In this document: one piece after another, positions 50,661 to 60,438 of the stretch
Layout: each line of letters begins with the position of its first letter
Position numbering within the stretch: the first letter of the stretch is position 1
From: Bacteroidales bacterium
GTDB lineage: Bacteria; Bacteroidota; Bacteroidia; Bacteroidales; UBA4181
DNA length: 64,000 nucleotides
Assembly (NCBI GenBank): GCA_017523725.1
Contig: JAFWVY010000022.1
Coordinates: forward strand, 30,872-94,871
Direction: 5' to 3'
Made by a program: the position numbers and the translations under genes
Notes under the pieces: generated by a model
What the model was told of the DNA's origin: nothing
What the model saw: the letters and a program-made list of their open reading frames with translations, nothing else
The model's database searches: none

Positions 50661-51632
50661 TTAATCGAACGACTGTGCCGTCATGGCCTCTTCGGTCAGC
50701 TCGGCATATGCTTTGGGCGACAGGTCGTTGAAGAAATAGTTGATGGGATTGACGGCCTTGCCGTTTTTGTGCACTTCGTAATGCAGGTGCGGCCCGGACG
50801 TGCCGCCGGTGTTGCCCACCAGGCCGATGACCTGCCCGCGTTTCACAGTCTGTCCCACCCGGACGATAATCCGCGAGAGATGTGCGTAGTGTGTCAGGTA
50901 TCCATTGCCGTGGTCGACCACGATTTTCAGCCCGTTGGCAGTGCGTCCGGCGAGGTCGGTTTCGGTTACCCGGCCGTCAGCCGTGGCATAGACTTCGGTT
51001 CCGATGGGCGCGGAGAAGTCGAGCCCGTAGTGGAACCGCATGATTTTATAAATCGGGTGCATGCGCATGCCGAAGCCGGAGGAAATGTATTTCAGATCCT
51101 TCTCTGCCACGGGCTGAATGGCCGGAATGGCCACCCATGCGGAATCTTTCTGCTGCGCCTGCACGATAATCTCGTCGTACGACTTCGACTGGGCGTAAAC
51201 CTGTTGCGTCAGCCGGTTGATGCGTTCGGTGAGTTGTTGCACGATGGCGGTGTTTTCACTGCCTTCCAGAATCCTGTAATCCGTCAGCCGGTTCTGTCCG
51301 GCCAGCCGGTCAGCCTTTTCTTCGGGCGAAAGCTCGAAAATGGCCCGGTAGATGCTGTTATCGCGTTGCTGCAGGTCGCCAAGTACGTCTTCAACCTGAT
51401 CCATCTTCTTGGAAATCAATTCGTATTGAGTCTGCATCTGAAGCAACTCACGTTTCAGGCGCCGTTCTTTGGGTGAATCGAAAAATGAGGCGTACACAAT
51501 GTACAGGCCGCATGTCACGGCTACGAAAGCCAGCACATACGTGACACATCTCAGGAAGATGCGCCCGAAACCGAGAGAAACACGGTCGTCTGTGTGCGAT
51601 TCGGGATGGGACTTGTACTTGTGCCTGGACAT
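50661..51632 (-). CDS. M23 (LytM) family metallopeptidase
   Basis: A 323-residue envelope protein. It has one N-terminal membrane helix (about 28-50), a periplasmic coiled coil (about 58-150) and a C-terminal LytM domain (about 190-295). The zinc ligands are present: His and Asp in HYGLDFSAP, and the HLH in GPHLHYEVH. It should cut peptidoglycan cross-links, or act as an activator. It has a full promoter (TTTG, 20 bp, TAGTTTTG), which gives a leader of about 15 nt before the ATG at 51632. MerR and ligA lie downstream. Confidence 0.92.
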   Translation of the reverse strand: MSRHKYKSHPESHTDDRVSLGFGRIFLRCVTYVLAFVAVTCGLYIVYASFFDSPKERRLKRELLQMQTQYELISKKMDQVEDVLGDLQQRDNSIYRAIFELSPEEKADRLAGQNRLTDYRILEGSENTAIVQQLTERINRLTQQVYAQSKSYDEIIVQAQQKDSAWVAIPAIQPVAEKDLKYISSGFGMRMHPIYKIMRFHYGLDFSAPIGTEVYATADGRVTETDLAGRTANGLKIVVDHGNGYLTHYAHLSRIIVRVGQTVKRGQVIGLVGNTGGTSGPHLHYEVHKNGKAVNPINYFFNDLSPKAYAELTEEAMTAQSFD

Positions 51633-51652
51633 AATTTCCAACAAAAAGTGGA

Positions 51653-51684
51653 CAAAACTAAATCATTTCATTATTTTTGCCAAA
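51653..51684 (-). promoter_or_regulatory. Promoter of the M23-MerR-ligA unit
   Basis: On the minus strand TTTG (complement of 51681-51684) is followed after 20 nt by TAGTTTTG (complement of 51653-51660). This is the cleanest match in the window to the -33 TTTG / -7 TAnnTTTG arrangement. It overlaps the alaS promoter element. Confidence 0.75.
51672..51679 (+). promoter_or_regulatory. Promoter -7 element for alaS
   Basis: TATTTTTG matches TAnnTTTG and lies inside the spacer of the divergent M23 promoter. It would give alaS a leader of about 75 nt. No clear -33 box is seen. Confidence 0.5.
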
Positions 51685-51759
51685 TTTTTGTGCGAAAAGC
51701 GTACGTTCCGCCCTTGTTCCGAGGTGCGGAATCCGGCCGAACCATTAAATGCAAGAATA

Positions 51760-54378
51760 ATGACAACGAATGAGATACGAAAAGCTTTCCTGGATTTTTT
51801 CGCCTCCAAGCAGCATCATATCGTCCCTTCGGCGCCCATGGTGGTCAAGAACGACCCGACGCTGATGTTCACCAATGCGGGGATGAATCCGTTCAAGGAT
51901 ATTTTCCTCGGCAATAATCCGGCACAGTACCCGCGTGTGGCCGACACGCAGAAATGTCTGCGCGTGTCGGGCAAGCACAACGATCTGGAGGAAGTGGGCC
52001 GCGATACCTACCATCACACCATGTTCGAAATGTTGGGCAACTGGTCGTTCGGCGACTACTTCAAGAAGGAAGCCATCGCCTGGGCGTGGGAGTTCCTGAC
52101 CGATGTCCTGAAGATTGACCGCAGCAGACTGTATGCCACCGTTTTCGAAGGCAGCGAGGCTGAACATCTCGCCATGGACACGGAGGCTTACGATATCTGG
52201 AAGCAATACATGCCCGAAAAGCATATCCTGAAGGGCAACAAGCATGACAATTTCTGGGAGATGGGCGACACCGGCCCCTGCGGTCCCTGTTCCGAGATCC
52301 ATTACGACTCCCGTCCGGAGGAAGAACGCAAGGCCTTGGACGGCAGTGAACTGGTCAACAAAGACCACCCGCAGGTCATCGAGATCTGGAACCTGGTGTT
52401 TATGCAGTATAACCGCAAGGCATCGGGCGAACTGGAACTGTTGCCGGCGCGTCACGTAGATACGGGCATGGGCTTTGAACGTCTCTGCCGGGTGCTGCAG
52501 AACAAGACTTCGAACTACGATATAGACCTGTTCCAGCGTCTGATAGCGGCCGTCGGCAACCTGTGCGGCAAGCAGTATGGCCAGAAGGAGGACACCGACG
52601 TGGCCATGCGCGTGGTCGCCGACCATATCCGGGCCATTTCGTTTGCCATCGCCGACGGACAGATCCCGTCGAACAACAAGGCCGGCTATGTCATCCGCCG
52701 TCTGCTTCGCCGGGCGGTCCGGTACGGCTATACGTTCCTGGGACTCGACCAGCCGTTCCTGCATGCACTCGTGCCGGCCCTGGCCGACATCATGGGCGAC
52801 GCCTATCCGGAACTGCATGCGCAGCAGGAGTTCATCCAGCGCGTTGTCCGGGAGGAAGAAGCGTCGTTCCTTCGCACGCTATCGACAGGCATGTCGCTGA
52901 TAGAAGGTATCATAGAAGACAACCGCAAAGCCGGTCGGACGGAAGTGCCCGGCGAGATCGTCTTCGAGCTCTACGATACTTACGGTTTCCCGCTCGACCT
53001 GACCGAACTCATCCTGCGCGAACGCCAGATGACCTACGACACGGCGGCATACCAGGCGGCGCTGGCGGCACAGAAAGCGCGCTCCCGCGCAGCGGCCGCG
53101 GTGGAAAAGAGCGACTGGGTGGAACTGATGCCGCTTTCATCGTCCCATTTCGTGGGATATGACACGCTGGAGACGGATGCCCGCATCGCACGTTACCGCA
53201 AGACGACCACCAAAGGCCGCGACCAGTACCAGGTGGTGCTGGACGAGACGCCCTTCTACGGCGAGAGCGGCGGCCAGACCGGCGATACCGGCTTCCTGGA
53301 GAAGGACGGGGTCCGCTATCCTGTGCTGGACACGAAAAAGGAAAACAATCTGATTATCCATATTCTCAATACGTTGCCCGAAGACCCGGACGGCGTCTTC
53401 CATGCTTCGGTCGATGCGGAACGCCGGCAGCAGATTGCCTGTAATCACTCGGCTACTCACTTGCTTGACAGAGCTTTGCGTGAGGTGCTGGGCACGCATG
53501 TCGAACAGAAAGGATCCCTCGTGACCGACCACAGCCTCCGTTTTGATTTCTCACATTTCCAGAAGGTGACCGATGAGGAACTGCGGCAGGTGGAGCATCT
53601 GGTCAATACGTACATCCGGGACGATGCGCCGCGGCAGGAATACCGTGACATTTCGGTGGAAGAGGCGCGTGCGGCCGGCGCCATCGCGCTGTTCAGCGAG
53701 AAATACGGTGACAAGGTGCGTATGATTCAGTTCGGCGCATCCAGGGAACTGTGCGGCGGTACACATGTGAAGGCCACCGGCAACATCGGTTTCTTCAAGA
53801 TTGTCTCCGAATGTGCCGTGGCGGCCGGTATCCGTCGTATCGAAGCGGTGACGGGCCCGAACGCCGAGAAGTTGCTTTACGGACTGCTCGATACGCTCAA
53901 GGGCGTGTCACAGTTGTTCAACAATTCCCCGTCGCTGCTGCAGGCCGTCGAGAAGACCATTTCGGAGAACGAATCGCTGCACAAGGAAGTGACGGCTTTC
54001 ATGCAGGAAAAAACCGCCCGGCTGGTCGAGATTCTGCGCAAGGATGCGGTGATGCTGCCGAATGGCATCCGGTTGATCCGGACGCAGAGCGATGCAACGC
54101 CCGAGATGATCCGCAACATAGCCTTTGCGTTGCGCAACAGCGAAGATCGGTTGGCCATGGTGGCCGGTAGTGTCTGCGGAGGCAAGCCTTCCCTGTCCGT
54201 GATGTTGGGCGATGACCTGGTGGCGGAAGGCCTTTCGGCTGCGGGGATTGTCCGCGAAGCCGGCAAGGCGATGCAGGGTGGCGGCGGCGGCCAGCCCCAC
54301 TTCGCAGTGGCAGGCGGCAAGATGCCCGAAAAACTGGAGGATGCCATGCAAATCGCCGTGTACATGCTCTCTAAATAA
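51760..54378 (+). CDS. alaS: Alanyl-tRNA synthetase
   Basis: An 872-residue enzyme that charges tRNA-Ala. The ATG at 51760 starts [20 protein letters not shown]. The class II core has [19 protein letters not shown] [17 protein letters not shown] and the [12 protein letters not shown] motif. The editing domain has the zinc site [11 protein letters not shown] and [13 protein letters not shown]. The C-Ala domain ends at [14 protein letters not shown]. Length is standard. It has its own promoter and leads into nfnA 28 bp downstream. Confidence 0.97.
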   Translation: MTTNEIRKAFLDFFASKQHHIVPSAPMVVKNDPTLMFTNAGMNPFKDIFLGNNPAQYPRVADTQKCLRVSGKHNDLEEVGRDTYHHTMFEMLGNWSFGDYFKKEAIAWAWEFLTDVLKIDRSRLYATVFEGSEAEHLAMDTEAYDIWKQYMPEKHILKGNKHDNFWEMGDTGPCGPCSEIHYDSRPEEERKALDGSELVNKDHPQVIEIWNLVFMQYNRKASGELELLPARHVDTGMGFERLCRVLQNKTSNYDIDLFQRLIAAVGNLCGKQYGQKEDTDVAMRVVADHIRAISFAIADGQIPSNNKAGYVIRRLLRRAVRYGYTFLGLDQPFLHALVPALADIMGDAYPELHAQQEFIQRVVREEEASFLRTLSTGMSLIEGIIEDNRKAGRTEVPGEIVFELYDTYGFPLDLTELILRERQMTYDTAAYQAALAAQKARSRAAAAVEKSDWVELMPLSSSHFVGYDTLETDARIARYRKTTTKGRDQYQVVLDETPFYGESGGQTGDTGFLEKDGVRYPVLDTKKENNLIIHILNTLPEDPDGVFHASVDAERRQQIACNHSATHLLDRALREVLGTHVEQKGSLVTDHSLRFDFSHFQKVTDEELRQVEHLVNTYIRDDAPRQEYRDISVEEARAAGAIALFSEKYGDKVRMIQFGASRELCGGTHVKATGNIGFFKIVSECAVAAGIRRIEAVTGPNAEKLLYGLLDTLKGVSQLFNNSPSLLQAVEKTISENESLHKEVTAFMQEKTARLVEILRKDAVMLPNGIRLIRTQSDATPEMIRNIAFALRNSEDRLAMVAGSVCGGKPSLSVMLGDDLVAEGLSAAGIVREAGKAMQGGGGGQPHFAVAGGKMPEKLEDAMQIAVYMLSK

Positions 54379-54406
54379 AAGTGGAACGTTAAAATCCATC
54401 ATATCA

Positions 54407-55234
54407 ATGAACAAGATTATCAAGAAGGAATTTCTTTCGGAACAGGTGTTCCGTATGGTGGTCTCTGCACCCCGTATCGCCCTGCGCCGCAAGCCCGGAC
54501 ATTTCGTGATTGTCCGCCCTACGGCCGAGGGGGAACGTATCCCGCTGACCATCTCCGATGCGGACCCGAAGGAGGGAACGATTACGCTGATTGCGCAGAA
54601 GGTCGGTGTGACGACCCACAAACTCGCCAGTCTCAATGAAGGGGACTATGTGCAGGATATCGTCGGGCCGCTCGGCAATGCAACGAATATCCGCAAGGTC
54701 GGCACCGTGCTGTGTGCCGGCGGCGGTGTCGGCGTGGCGCCGCTGTATCCGATCGTGGACGGCATGAAAAAGGCCGGCAACCGGGTGATCACCGTGCTGG
54801 CTGCCAGAAATAAGGATCTGATTCTATACGAGAAAGAGATGCGGGCCATCTCCGACGAGGTCATCGTCATGACCGACGATGGCTCATCCGGCCGGAAAGG
54901 CTTGGTGACCCAGGGGATGGAAGAAGTCATCCAGCGCGAGCATGTGGACGAGGCGGTGGTTATCGGCCCGGCCATCATGATGAAGTTCGCGGCGCTTACA
55001 ACGGCGAAATACAACATCCCGACGCTGGCCAGCCTCAACACCATCATGGTGGATGGTACCGGCATGTGCGGTGCGTGCCGGTGGACCGTCGGCGGCAAGA
55101 CGCGTTTCGTATGTGTGGACGGCCCTGAGTTCGACGCCCATCAGATTGATTTCGATGAAATACTGAAACGGCTCGGCGCCTACAAGGAAGAGGAACGGAA
55201 GGCCTTTGAGGCGTATCAACAGAAAAATGCATAA
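54407..55234 (+). CDS. nfnA: NfnA / sulfide dehydrogenase-like FAD/NAD-binding subunit
   Basis: A 275-residue cytoplasmic subunit. The FAD domain has RKPGHFVIVRPT, and the NAD domain has CAGGGVGVAPLYP. A C-terminal [2Fe-2S] cluster uses cysteines in GMCGACR and the later VCVDGPEFDAHQIDFDE. With NfnB it forms the NADH-dependent reduced-ferredoxin:NADP oxidoreductase, which bifurcates electrons between NADH, NADPH and ferredoxin. It is coupled to nfnB. KorAB in this window would supply reduced ferredoxin to it. Confidence 0.9.
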   Translation: MNKIIKKEFLSEQVFRMVVSAPRIALRRKPGHFVIVRPTAEGERIPLTISDADPKEGTITLIAQKVGVTTHKLASLNEGDYVQDIVGPLGNATNIRKVGTVLCAGGGVGVAPLYPIVDGMKKAGNRVITVLAARNKDLILYEKEMRAISDEVIVMTDDGSSGRKGLVTQGMEEVIQREHVDEAVVIGPAIMMKFAALTTAKYNIPTLASLNTIMVDGTGMCGACRWTVGGKTRFVCVDGPEFDAHQIDFDEILKRLGAYKEEERKAFEAYQQKNA

Positions 55235-55238
55235 CACG

Positions 55239-56708
55239 ATGGAAGAGAACATATATACTATAGAACGCAGCGCGCCCTGGCGCGAGACGCTGCGCAAGTC
55301 GATGAAAGCTTCCGAACGGACCAGTATCGAGCGGGTGGTCATGCCTGCCCAGGCACCGGATGTCCGTAACCGGAACAATCAGGAAGTCAATGCCGGTCTG
55401 TCCGAGGAACAGGCTGTCAGGGAGGCGGCGCGCTGTCTGGACTGTGCCAATCCGACCTGTGTGACAGGATGTCCGGTAGGGGTGCATATCCCCAGTTTCG
55501 TCAAGTGTATCGAGGCCCGCGATTTCCAAGGCGCGGCCCGCGTGCTGAAGCAGACCAACACGCTGCCTTCGGTGTGCGGCCGGGTGTGCCCGCAGGAAGT
55601 GCAGTGCGAATCAAAATGTTTCTATGTGCAGAAAATGCAGAAACCCGCGGTGGCCATCGGCAACCTGGAGCGTTTCGCTGCCGATTTCGAGCGTCTGTCC
55701 GGCAAGGCAGAGTTGCCCGAAAAAGCGCCGGCCAACGGCATCAAGGTGGCGGTGGTCGGTTCCGGTCCTTCGGGATTGGCGGCGGCCGGCGACATGATCA
55801 AGAACGGCTATGACGTGACCGTCTTCGAGGCGCTGCACGAGATCGGCGGTGTGTTGAAATACGGCATTCCCGAGTTTCGTCTGCCCAATGCGGTGGTGGA
55901 TGCCGAGATAGAAACTTTGCGCCGGCTTGGCGTCAAGTTCGAGACCGATTTCCTGGTCGGCAAGACAGCCACGCTGGACGACCTGCGGGAGGAAGGTTTC
56001 AAGGCATTCTACATCTCCTCCGGCGCCGGCCTGCCCAACTTCATGGGCATTCCCGGCGAAAACCTCATCGGTGTTTTCTCCTCCAATGAATATCTTACAC
56101 GTGTCAACCTGATGGGGGCGGCCAGCGATGAGCGGGATACCCCGATTCTGCGCGGCCGGACCGTGATGGTGGTCGGCGGTGGCAATACTGCGATGGACAG
56201 TGTCCGTACTGCCAAACGTATGGGCGCGGAGAAAGCCATGATTGTCTATCGTCGTTCGATGGATGAAATGCCTGCCCGGAAAGAGGAAATCCAGCATGCC
56301 ATGGAAGAAGGCATCGAATTCAACTGTCTGCTGAATCCAGTCGAGTGTCTCGCCGATGAAAAAGGTCATGTGAAACAGGTGCGGGTGCAGAAGATGGAAC
56401 TCGGTGAACCCGATGCTTCCGGACGCCGCCGTCCGCAACCCATCGCCGGCTCTGAATATCTGATTGACGTCGATCTGGTTATCATGAGCATCGGCGTTTC
56501 GCCCAACCCGCTTATCCCGCGGTCAGTCGAAGGTCTGGCCATTTCGCGCAAGGGCACCATCGAAGTCGATCCGGAAACCATGCAGAGCAGTATTCCGGAC
56601 ATCTTCGCTGGCGGCGATATCGTCCGCGGCGGCGCCACGGTCATTCTGGCCATGGGCGACGGCCGGCGCGGGGCGGCCGGCGTGATGCGCTATCTTTCGC
56701 AGAAATAG
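55239..56708 (+). CDS. nfnB: NfnB / GltD-like NADPH-dependent oxidoreductase subunit
   Basis: A 489-residue cytoplasmic flavoprotein. The N-terminal part has two 4Fe-4S sites (CLDCANPTCVTGCP and CGRVCPQEVQCESKC). The FAD motif is VGSGPSGLAAAG and the NADPH motif is VVGGGNTAMDS. The protein resembles glutamate synthase small subunit, but no large subunit is nearby, and pairing with nfnA marks it as NfnB. The ATG at 55239 follows nfnA by 4 bp; an earlier ATG at 55227 overlaps it. A strong terminator follows. Confidence 0.9.
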   Translation: MEENIYTIERSAPWRETLRKSMKASERTSIERVVMPAQAPDVRNRNNQEVNAGLSEEQAVREAARCLDCANPTCVTGCPVGVHIPSFVKCIEARDFQGAARVLKQTNTLPSVCGRVCPQEVQCESKCFYVQKMQKPAVAIGNLERFAADFERLSGKAELPEKAPANGIKVAVVGSGPSGLAAAGDMIKNGYDVTVFEALHEIGGVLKYGIPEFRLPNAVVDAEIETLRRLGVKFETDFLVGKTATLDDLREEGFKAFYISSGAGLPNFMGIPGENLIGVFSSNEYLTRVNLMGAASDERDTPILRGRTVMVVGGGNTAMDSVRTAKRMGAEKAMIVYRRSMDEMPARKEEIQHAMEEGIEFNCLLNPVECLADEKGHVKQVRVQKMELGEPDASGRRRPQPIAGSEYLIDVDLVIMSIGVSPNPLIPRSVEGLAISRKGTIEVDPETMQSSIPDIFAGGDIVRGGATVILAMGDGRRGAAGVMRYLSQK

Positions 56709-56717
56709 TTCATGAAA

Positions 56718-56752
56718 GCGAGACGTCCGGAAGGACGTCCCGCTCTTTTTTT
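56718..56752 (+). terminator. Intrinsic terminator after nfnB, touching the rnhA start
   Basis: GACGTCC (56722-56728) pairs with GGACGTC (56733-56739) around a GGAA tetraloop. It is extended by GCG/CGC beyond one A-C mismatch and followed by seven T residues with one C. The T-run ends 8 nt before the rnhA ATG at 56760. Confidence 0.88.
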
Positions 56753-56759
56753 GTCCATT

Positions 56760-57242
56760 ATGATGCCAGTCACCATATATACCGACGGTTCCGCTCTCGG
56801 CAATCCCGGGAAGGGCGGTTACGGCGTGGTGTTGCTGGCCAACATGGACGATCCGGATCCGGCGCGTCGCTTTCGCAAGGAGTTGTCGCAGGGTTACCGG
56901 ATGACTACCAACAACCGCATGGAACTGATGGCCGCCATCGTGGCCCTGGAGGCGCTCCGGTTCGATGCGACGCCCGTCAACCTGATTACCGACTCCCGGT
57001 ATGTCTGTGAAGCCGTGAACAAGGAGTGGGTTTTCGGATGGGAAAAGAAAAACTTCGAAAAACGGAAGAACGCCGACCTCTGGCGTCGTTTCCTGCAGGT
57101 GTACCGCCGTCACCAGGTCCGGATGATCTGGGTCAAGGGCCATGACGGCAACGTCGAAAACGAACGGTGTGACCGCCTGGCGGTCGCGGCGGCGAACGGT
57201 GTGCAGCTGCTGGAAGATACCGGATACATGCAAGGACTGTAG
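56760..57242 (+). CDS. rnhA: Ribonuclease HI
   Basis: A 160-residue cytoplasmic enzyme that cuts RNA in RNA-DNA hybrids. The catalytic residues are in order: Asp in YTDGSALGNPG, Glu in NNRMELMAAI, Asp in ITDSRYV, and His/Asp in KGHDGNVENERCDRLA. The basic handle segment WEKKNFEKRKNADLW is present. The ATG at 56760 (MMPVTIYTDG) fits the family; the next codon at 56763 is also ATG. It lies directly after the nfnB terminator, so its transcript must be read-through or start inside the hairpin. rsmE follows 2 bp later. Confidence 0.95.
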   Translation: MMPVTIYTDGSALGNPGKGGYGVVLLANMDDPDPARRFRKELSQGYRMTTNNRMELMAAIVALEALRFDATPVNLITDSRYVCEAVNKEWVFGWEKKNFEKRKNADLWRRFLQVYRRHQVRMIWVKGHDGNVENERCDRLAVAAANGVQLLEDTGYMQGL

Positions 57243-57244
57243 AG

Positions 57245-57967
57245 ATGCCTGTATTCTATGCACCGGAGGCTGCGGATGGTTATGCCGTCCTGAACGAAGA
57301 GGAATCCGCCCACTGTGTCCGTGTGCTGCGGCTCGGCGCCGGCGACCGGGTGACGCTCGCGGACGGCTGTGGCGGTCTCTATGCGGCCTCCATCGAAGAT
57401 CCGCATCCGAAACACTGCGGCATGGCCGTAGTGGAGCGCCTGTCCCTGGATCCCGAACCGTTGCAGATCCAGATAGCGGTGGCACCGACCAAGAATCCCG
57501 ACCGGACCGAATGGCTTGTCGAAAAATGCACCGAAATAGGCGTGACGGACATCGCGCTTCTCCTGACTGCGCATTCCGAACGAAAATCGGTGAACCTGGA
57601 GCGGCTGCGCCGCATCGCCGTGTCGGCCATGAAACAGTCCCAACGGGCATGGCTTCCGCGGATTCATCCCATGACACCGCTGCCGGCGTTTCTGGCATCC
57701 TGCGGGACCGACCAGAAAATGATAGCCCATTGCGAGGATACGCAGCGACGGGGTCTGGCATCTGTATATCGGGCGGGGCGGTCCGCAACCGTCCTGATCG
57801 GGCCGGAAGGCGATTTTTCGCCGGAAGAAATCGCACAGTCTCTCTCCATGCAGTTCGTACCAGTGACGTTGGGCGACCTGCGGCTCCGGACGGAAACCGC
57901 CGCCGTGGTGGCATGCCACAGCCTTGTGTTTCTGAATGCCATGGCAGCGGAGTCTCTCCGGCGATAG
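57245..57967 (+). CDS. rsmE: 16S rRNA m3U1498 methyltransferase
   Basis: A 240-residue SPOUT methyltransferase. The N-terminal PUA-like domain has HCVRVLRLGAGDRVTLADG. The C-terminal knot has IGPEGDFSPEE and LRLRTETAAVVA, which bind AdoMet. It methylates U1498 of 16S rRNA. It is 2 bp after rnhA and so co-transcribed. Length is normal. Confidence 0.95.
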   Translation: MPVFYAPEAADGYAVLNEEESAHCVRVLRLGAGDRVTLADGCGGLYAASIEDPHPKHCGMAVVERLSLDPEPLQIQIAVAPTKNPDRTEWLVEKCTEIGVTDIALLLTAHSERKSVNLERLRRIAVSAMKQSQRAWLPRIHPMTPLPAFLASCGTDQKMIAHCEDTQRRGLASVYRAGRSATVLIGPEGDFSPEEIAQSLSMQFVPVTLGDLRLRTETAAVVACHSLVFLNAMAAESLRR

Positions 57968-57991
57968 CTTCGTTCTTCCCGTTCCTTTTCC

Positions 57992-57999
57992 TATATTTG
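57992..57999 (+). promoter_or_regulatory. Promoter -7 element for the patatin gene
   Basis: TATATTTG matches TAnnTTTG and lies 24 bp before the ATG at 58024, giving a leader of about 18 nt. It lies just after the rsmE stop. The -33 box is unclear. Confidence 0.6.
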
Positions 58000-58023
58000 T
58001 ATCCAGTTTCTCGACCTGTGCCC

Positions 58024-60438
58024 ATGAACCGAATAACTTTCCGGAAATCCCGGCTGTACCGTCGTCTGGTCCTGCTGCTGTTGCACCAGGTGTTGCTGCT
58101 GTCTATGCTGTCGGCGCAGAGCGTCGGCCTGGTGATGAGCGGGGGAGGGGCCCGGGGCTGCTTCCATATCGGCGTTATCAAAGCATTGGAAGAGAACCAT
58201 GTCCCCATCGATTATGTGGCAGGGACGTCCATGGGCGCCATCATCGCCGGTCTGTATGCCATCGGCTATTCGCCCGACGAAATGCTGGCACTGATTCTTT
58301 CCGAAGACTTCGTTTCTTGGCAGACCGGTAAAGTGGATGAGCGCGACCTGTCCTCTTACAAGCGAGAAGAATCCATCACCAACGTATTGCAGCTCAAGTT
58401 CAGCCGGATCGATTCGGCCACGGTTTCCCTTTCGCCCGTCCATTTGATTAACCCCATCCAGATGAATTTCGCCTTCATGCAACTGTTCGCGCCTTCCGCG
58501 GCAGTCTGCGAGGGCGATTTCAACCGGCTGATGGTGCCGTTCCGCTGTGTCTCGTCCGATATTTACGAGAAAAAAGCCGTGGTGCTCCGGGGCGGCGACC
58601 TGGGCAGTGCCATCCGCACGTCGATGACATTCCCGTTCGTATTCAAGCCGATATCCATCGATGGCCGCATCCTTTACGATGGCGGCATGTACAACAATTT
58701 CCCGGTGGATGTGATGAAACAGGATTTCAATCCGGATTTCATCGTGGGCAGCGTCGTCTCGCACAATACCACACAGGAGATGTCGGCCACTTCCACGTTC
58801 GAGCAGTTTTCGGCCATGATGATGCAGAATACCGACTATTCGGTCGATCCGGCTGACGGTATCTCCATCGATGTCGAGATGCCCGATGTGAACCTGTTGG
58901 ATTTCCACAAGGCGGCGCAGCTCAGTGAATACGGCTACCGGAAGACCATGGAACGCATGGACGAAATCAAGCGTCGTGTGTCCCGTGAGATGCCGGCCGA
59001 CAGCCTGGCCGCCCGACGGGCCGCCTATACGGCGCGTCTGCCGAAGCTGATGTTTCACAGTTTCTCCGTATCCGGGATCTCGGATGATCAGCGGCGTTAT
59101 TTCCAGCGGGAATTCAAGAAGATTCTGGCCGAACACAGCGACCGGCTCATTTCGCTCGAGGAGGCCCGTCAGCTCTATTTCTCCATCCTGAGTGACCCGA
59201 CGGTGGCCGAAATCATCCCGGCAGCGCAGTATGCTCCGGGCGATTCGACCTACCGTCTGATCTTCGACATGAAACTGACGTCGGGCATGTCGCTGATGGC
59301 CGGCCTGGCCATTAATTCCGCATCTTCCGGCCACACCTATCTCGGCGCCGGCTACACACGGCTGTCCGACTTCAAGCAGTCGTATCTGGTCGATGTGGTC
59401 ATCGGGCAGCATTACAACATGCTGCATGGCGATGTCCGCCTGGATTTCAGCTCGCGCATCCCGTTCTATCTCCGTGCCACAGGGGTGGCGAGCGATATAC
59501 ACTTTTACCGCAGGGACGGCATCCTCGAGCACACCGCCAGCCGTGAACAACTTTACCAGCGGGAACGTTACCTCAAGTTCGGCATTGGGACGCCGTGGGG
59601 CAAGACGCGTCTCGAACTGCTCGGAGGGACCGGCCTGTTGACCGACGACTATTACCAGAGCGATCTGGTCGGTGCTTTCTGCGACTGGGAACGCAGCCAG
59701 TTCCAGCTTGGCGTCTTGACGCTCGGCGCCGACCGGAGCACGCTCAACATGCATCCGTACGCCACCCGCGGTTTCCGTTTCTCGGGCTACCTGCAATATG
59801 TCGGCGGCCATGAGAAATATCTGCCTGGGAAAGTCAAAGACGACTACCGCAACATGGACGGCGAGATTTTCGGCTCCGGTGTGTCACTGCACGCGTACAG
59901 CCGTGCTCCGCGCCACTGGTATCAGGCGGCGGTCAAGTATGAACATTTCATGCCGGCCGGCAGCCGGTTTTGTCTGGGTATGCTGTTCCAGGGGGTGATC
60001 AGTACGATGCCGCTCATGGAAAACTATATGTCCACGGTCATTACCGCGCCGGCGTTCCGTCCGACCTTGCACAGCCGTACCGTGTTCAACGAGGCCTATT
60101 CCGCCCAGCGCTATGCAGCCGTGGGCGCTATGCCGCTGTGGCACCTGCGCAAGAACCTGATGCTCCGGACGGATCTTTACGCCTTCATGCCCTACCGCCG
60201 TTATACGAAGAACCTTTCGGTCGCATCGGCCGACGGCGTGGGTCTCGCGTACAGAGCCGGCTATGGCAAAGCCCTGTCAACGCTGGCATATATCAGCGAA
60301 ACCTCGTTGATATTCAATCTAGAAGGATTCCAGTTCTCGCTGTACGTCAACTATTACAGCAGAGGTTACCCGCAGTGGAATTTCGGAATCAACATTGGCT
60401 ATCTGTTGCAGAATCATCTGCACTTCTTGACAGATTAG
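58024..60438 (+). CDS. Patatin-like phospholipase with C-terminal outer-membrane barrel (type Vd-like)
   Basis: An 804-residue exported protein. A signal peptide ends near Ala31. The patatin domain (about 33-330) has the oxyanion loop GGGARG (40-45), the nucleophile Ser69 in GTSMG and the Asp219 dyad partner in DGG. A POTRA-like segment follows (about 340-410), and then a beta-barrel rich in alternating aromatics (about 430-804) ending in a typical outer-membrane strand. The order matches the PlpD/FplA type Vd family, which displays a lipase on the surface. The start at 58024 is chosen for the signal peptide and promoter. Its last 50 bp overlap rng on the other strand. Confidence 0.87.
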   Translation: MNRITFRKSRLYRRLVLLLLHQVLLLSMLSAQSVGLVMSGGGARGCFHIGVIKALEENHVPIDYVAGTSMGAIIAGLYAIGYSPDEMLALILSEDFVSWQTGKVDERDLSSYKREESITNVLQLKFSRIDSATVSLSPVHLINPIQMNFAFMQLFAPSAAVCEGDFNRLMVPFRCVSSDIYEKKAVVLRGGDLGSAIRTSMTFPFVFKPISIDGRILYDGGMYNNFPVDVMKQDFNPDFIVGSVVSHNTTQEMSATSTFEQFSAMMMQNTDYSVDPADGISIDVEMPDVNLLDFHKAAQLSEYGYRKTMERMDEIKRRVSREMPADSLAARRAAYTARLPKLMFHSFSVSGISDDQRRYFQREFKKILAEHSDRLISLEEARQLYFSILSDPTVAEIIPAAQYAPGDSTYRLIFDMKLTSGMSLMAGLAINSASSGHTYLGAGYTRLSDFKQSYLVDVVIGQHYNMLHGDVRLDFSSRIPFYLRATGVASDIHFYRRDGILEHTASREQLYQRERYLKFGIGTPWGKTRLELLGGTGLLTDDYYQSDLVGAFCDWERSQFQLGVLTLGADRSTLNMHPYATRGFRFSGYLQYVGGHEKYLPGKVKDDYRNMDGEIFGSGVSLHAYSRAPRHWYQAAVKYEHFMPAGSRFCLGMLFQGVISTMPLMENYMSTVITAPAFRPTLHSRTVFNEAYSAQRYAAVGAMPLWHLRKNLMLRTDLYAFMPYRRYTKNLSVASADGVGLAYRAGYGKALSTLAYISETSLIFNLEGFQFSLYVNYYSRGYPQWNFGINIGYLLQNHLHFLTD

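Noticed and set aside
57142..58023. In-frame extension of the patatin gene back through rsmE and rnhA
   Set aside because: The extra 294 residues are out-of-frame readings of rnhA and rsmE. The signal peptide at 58024 and the promoter element at 57992 fix the true start.
57991..59811. A 606-codon open frame on the minus strand opposite the patatin gene
   Set aside because: Composition is the reverse-complement pattern of the patatin gene, with no motifs, and the patatin gene has a complete signal peptide, active site and barrel.
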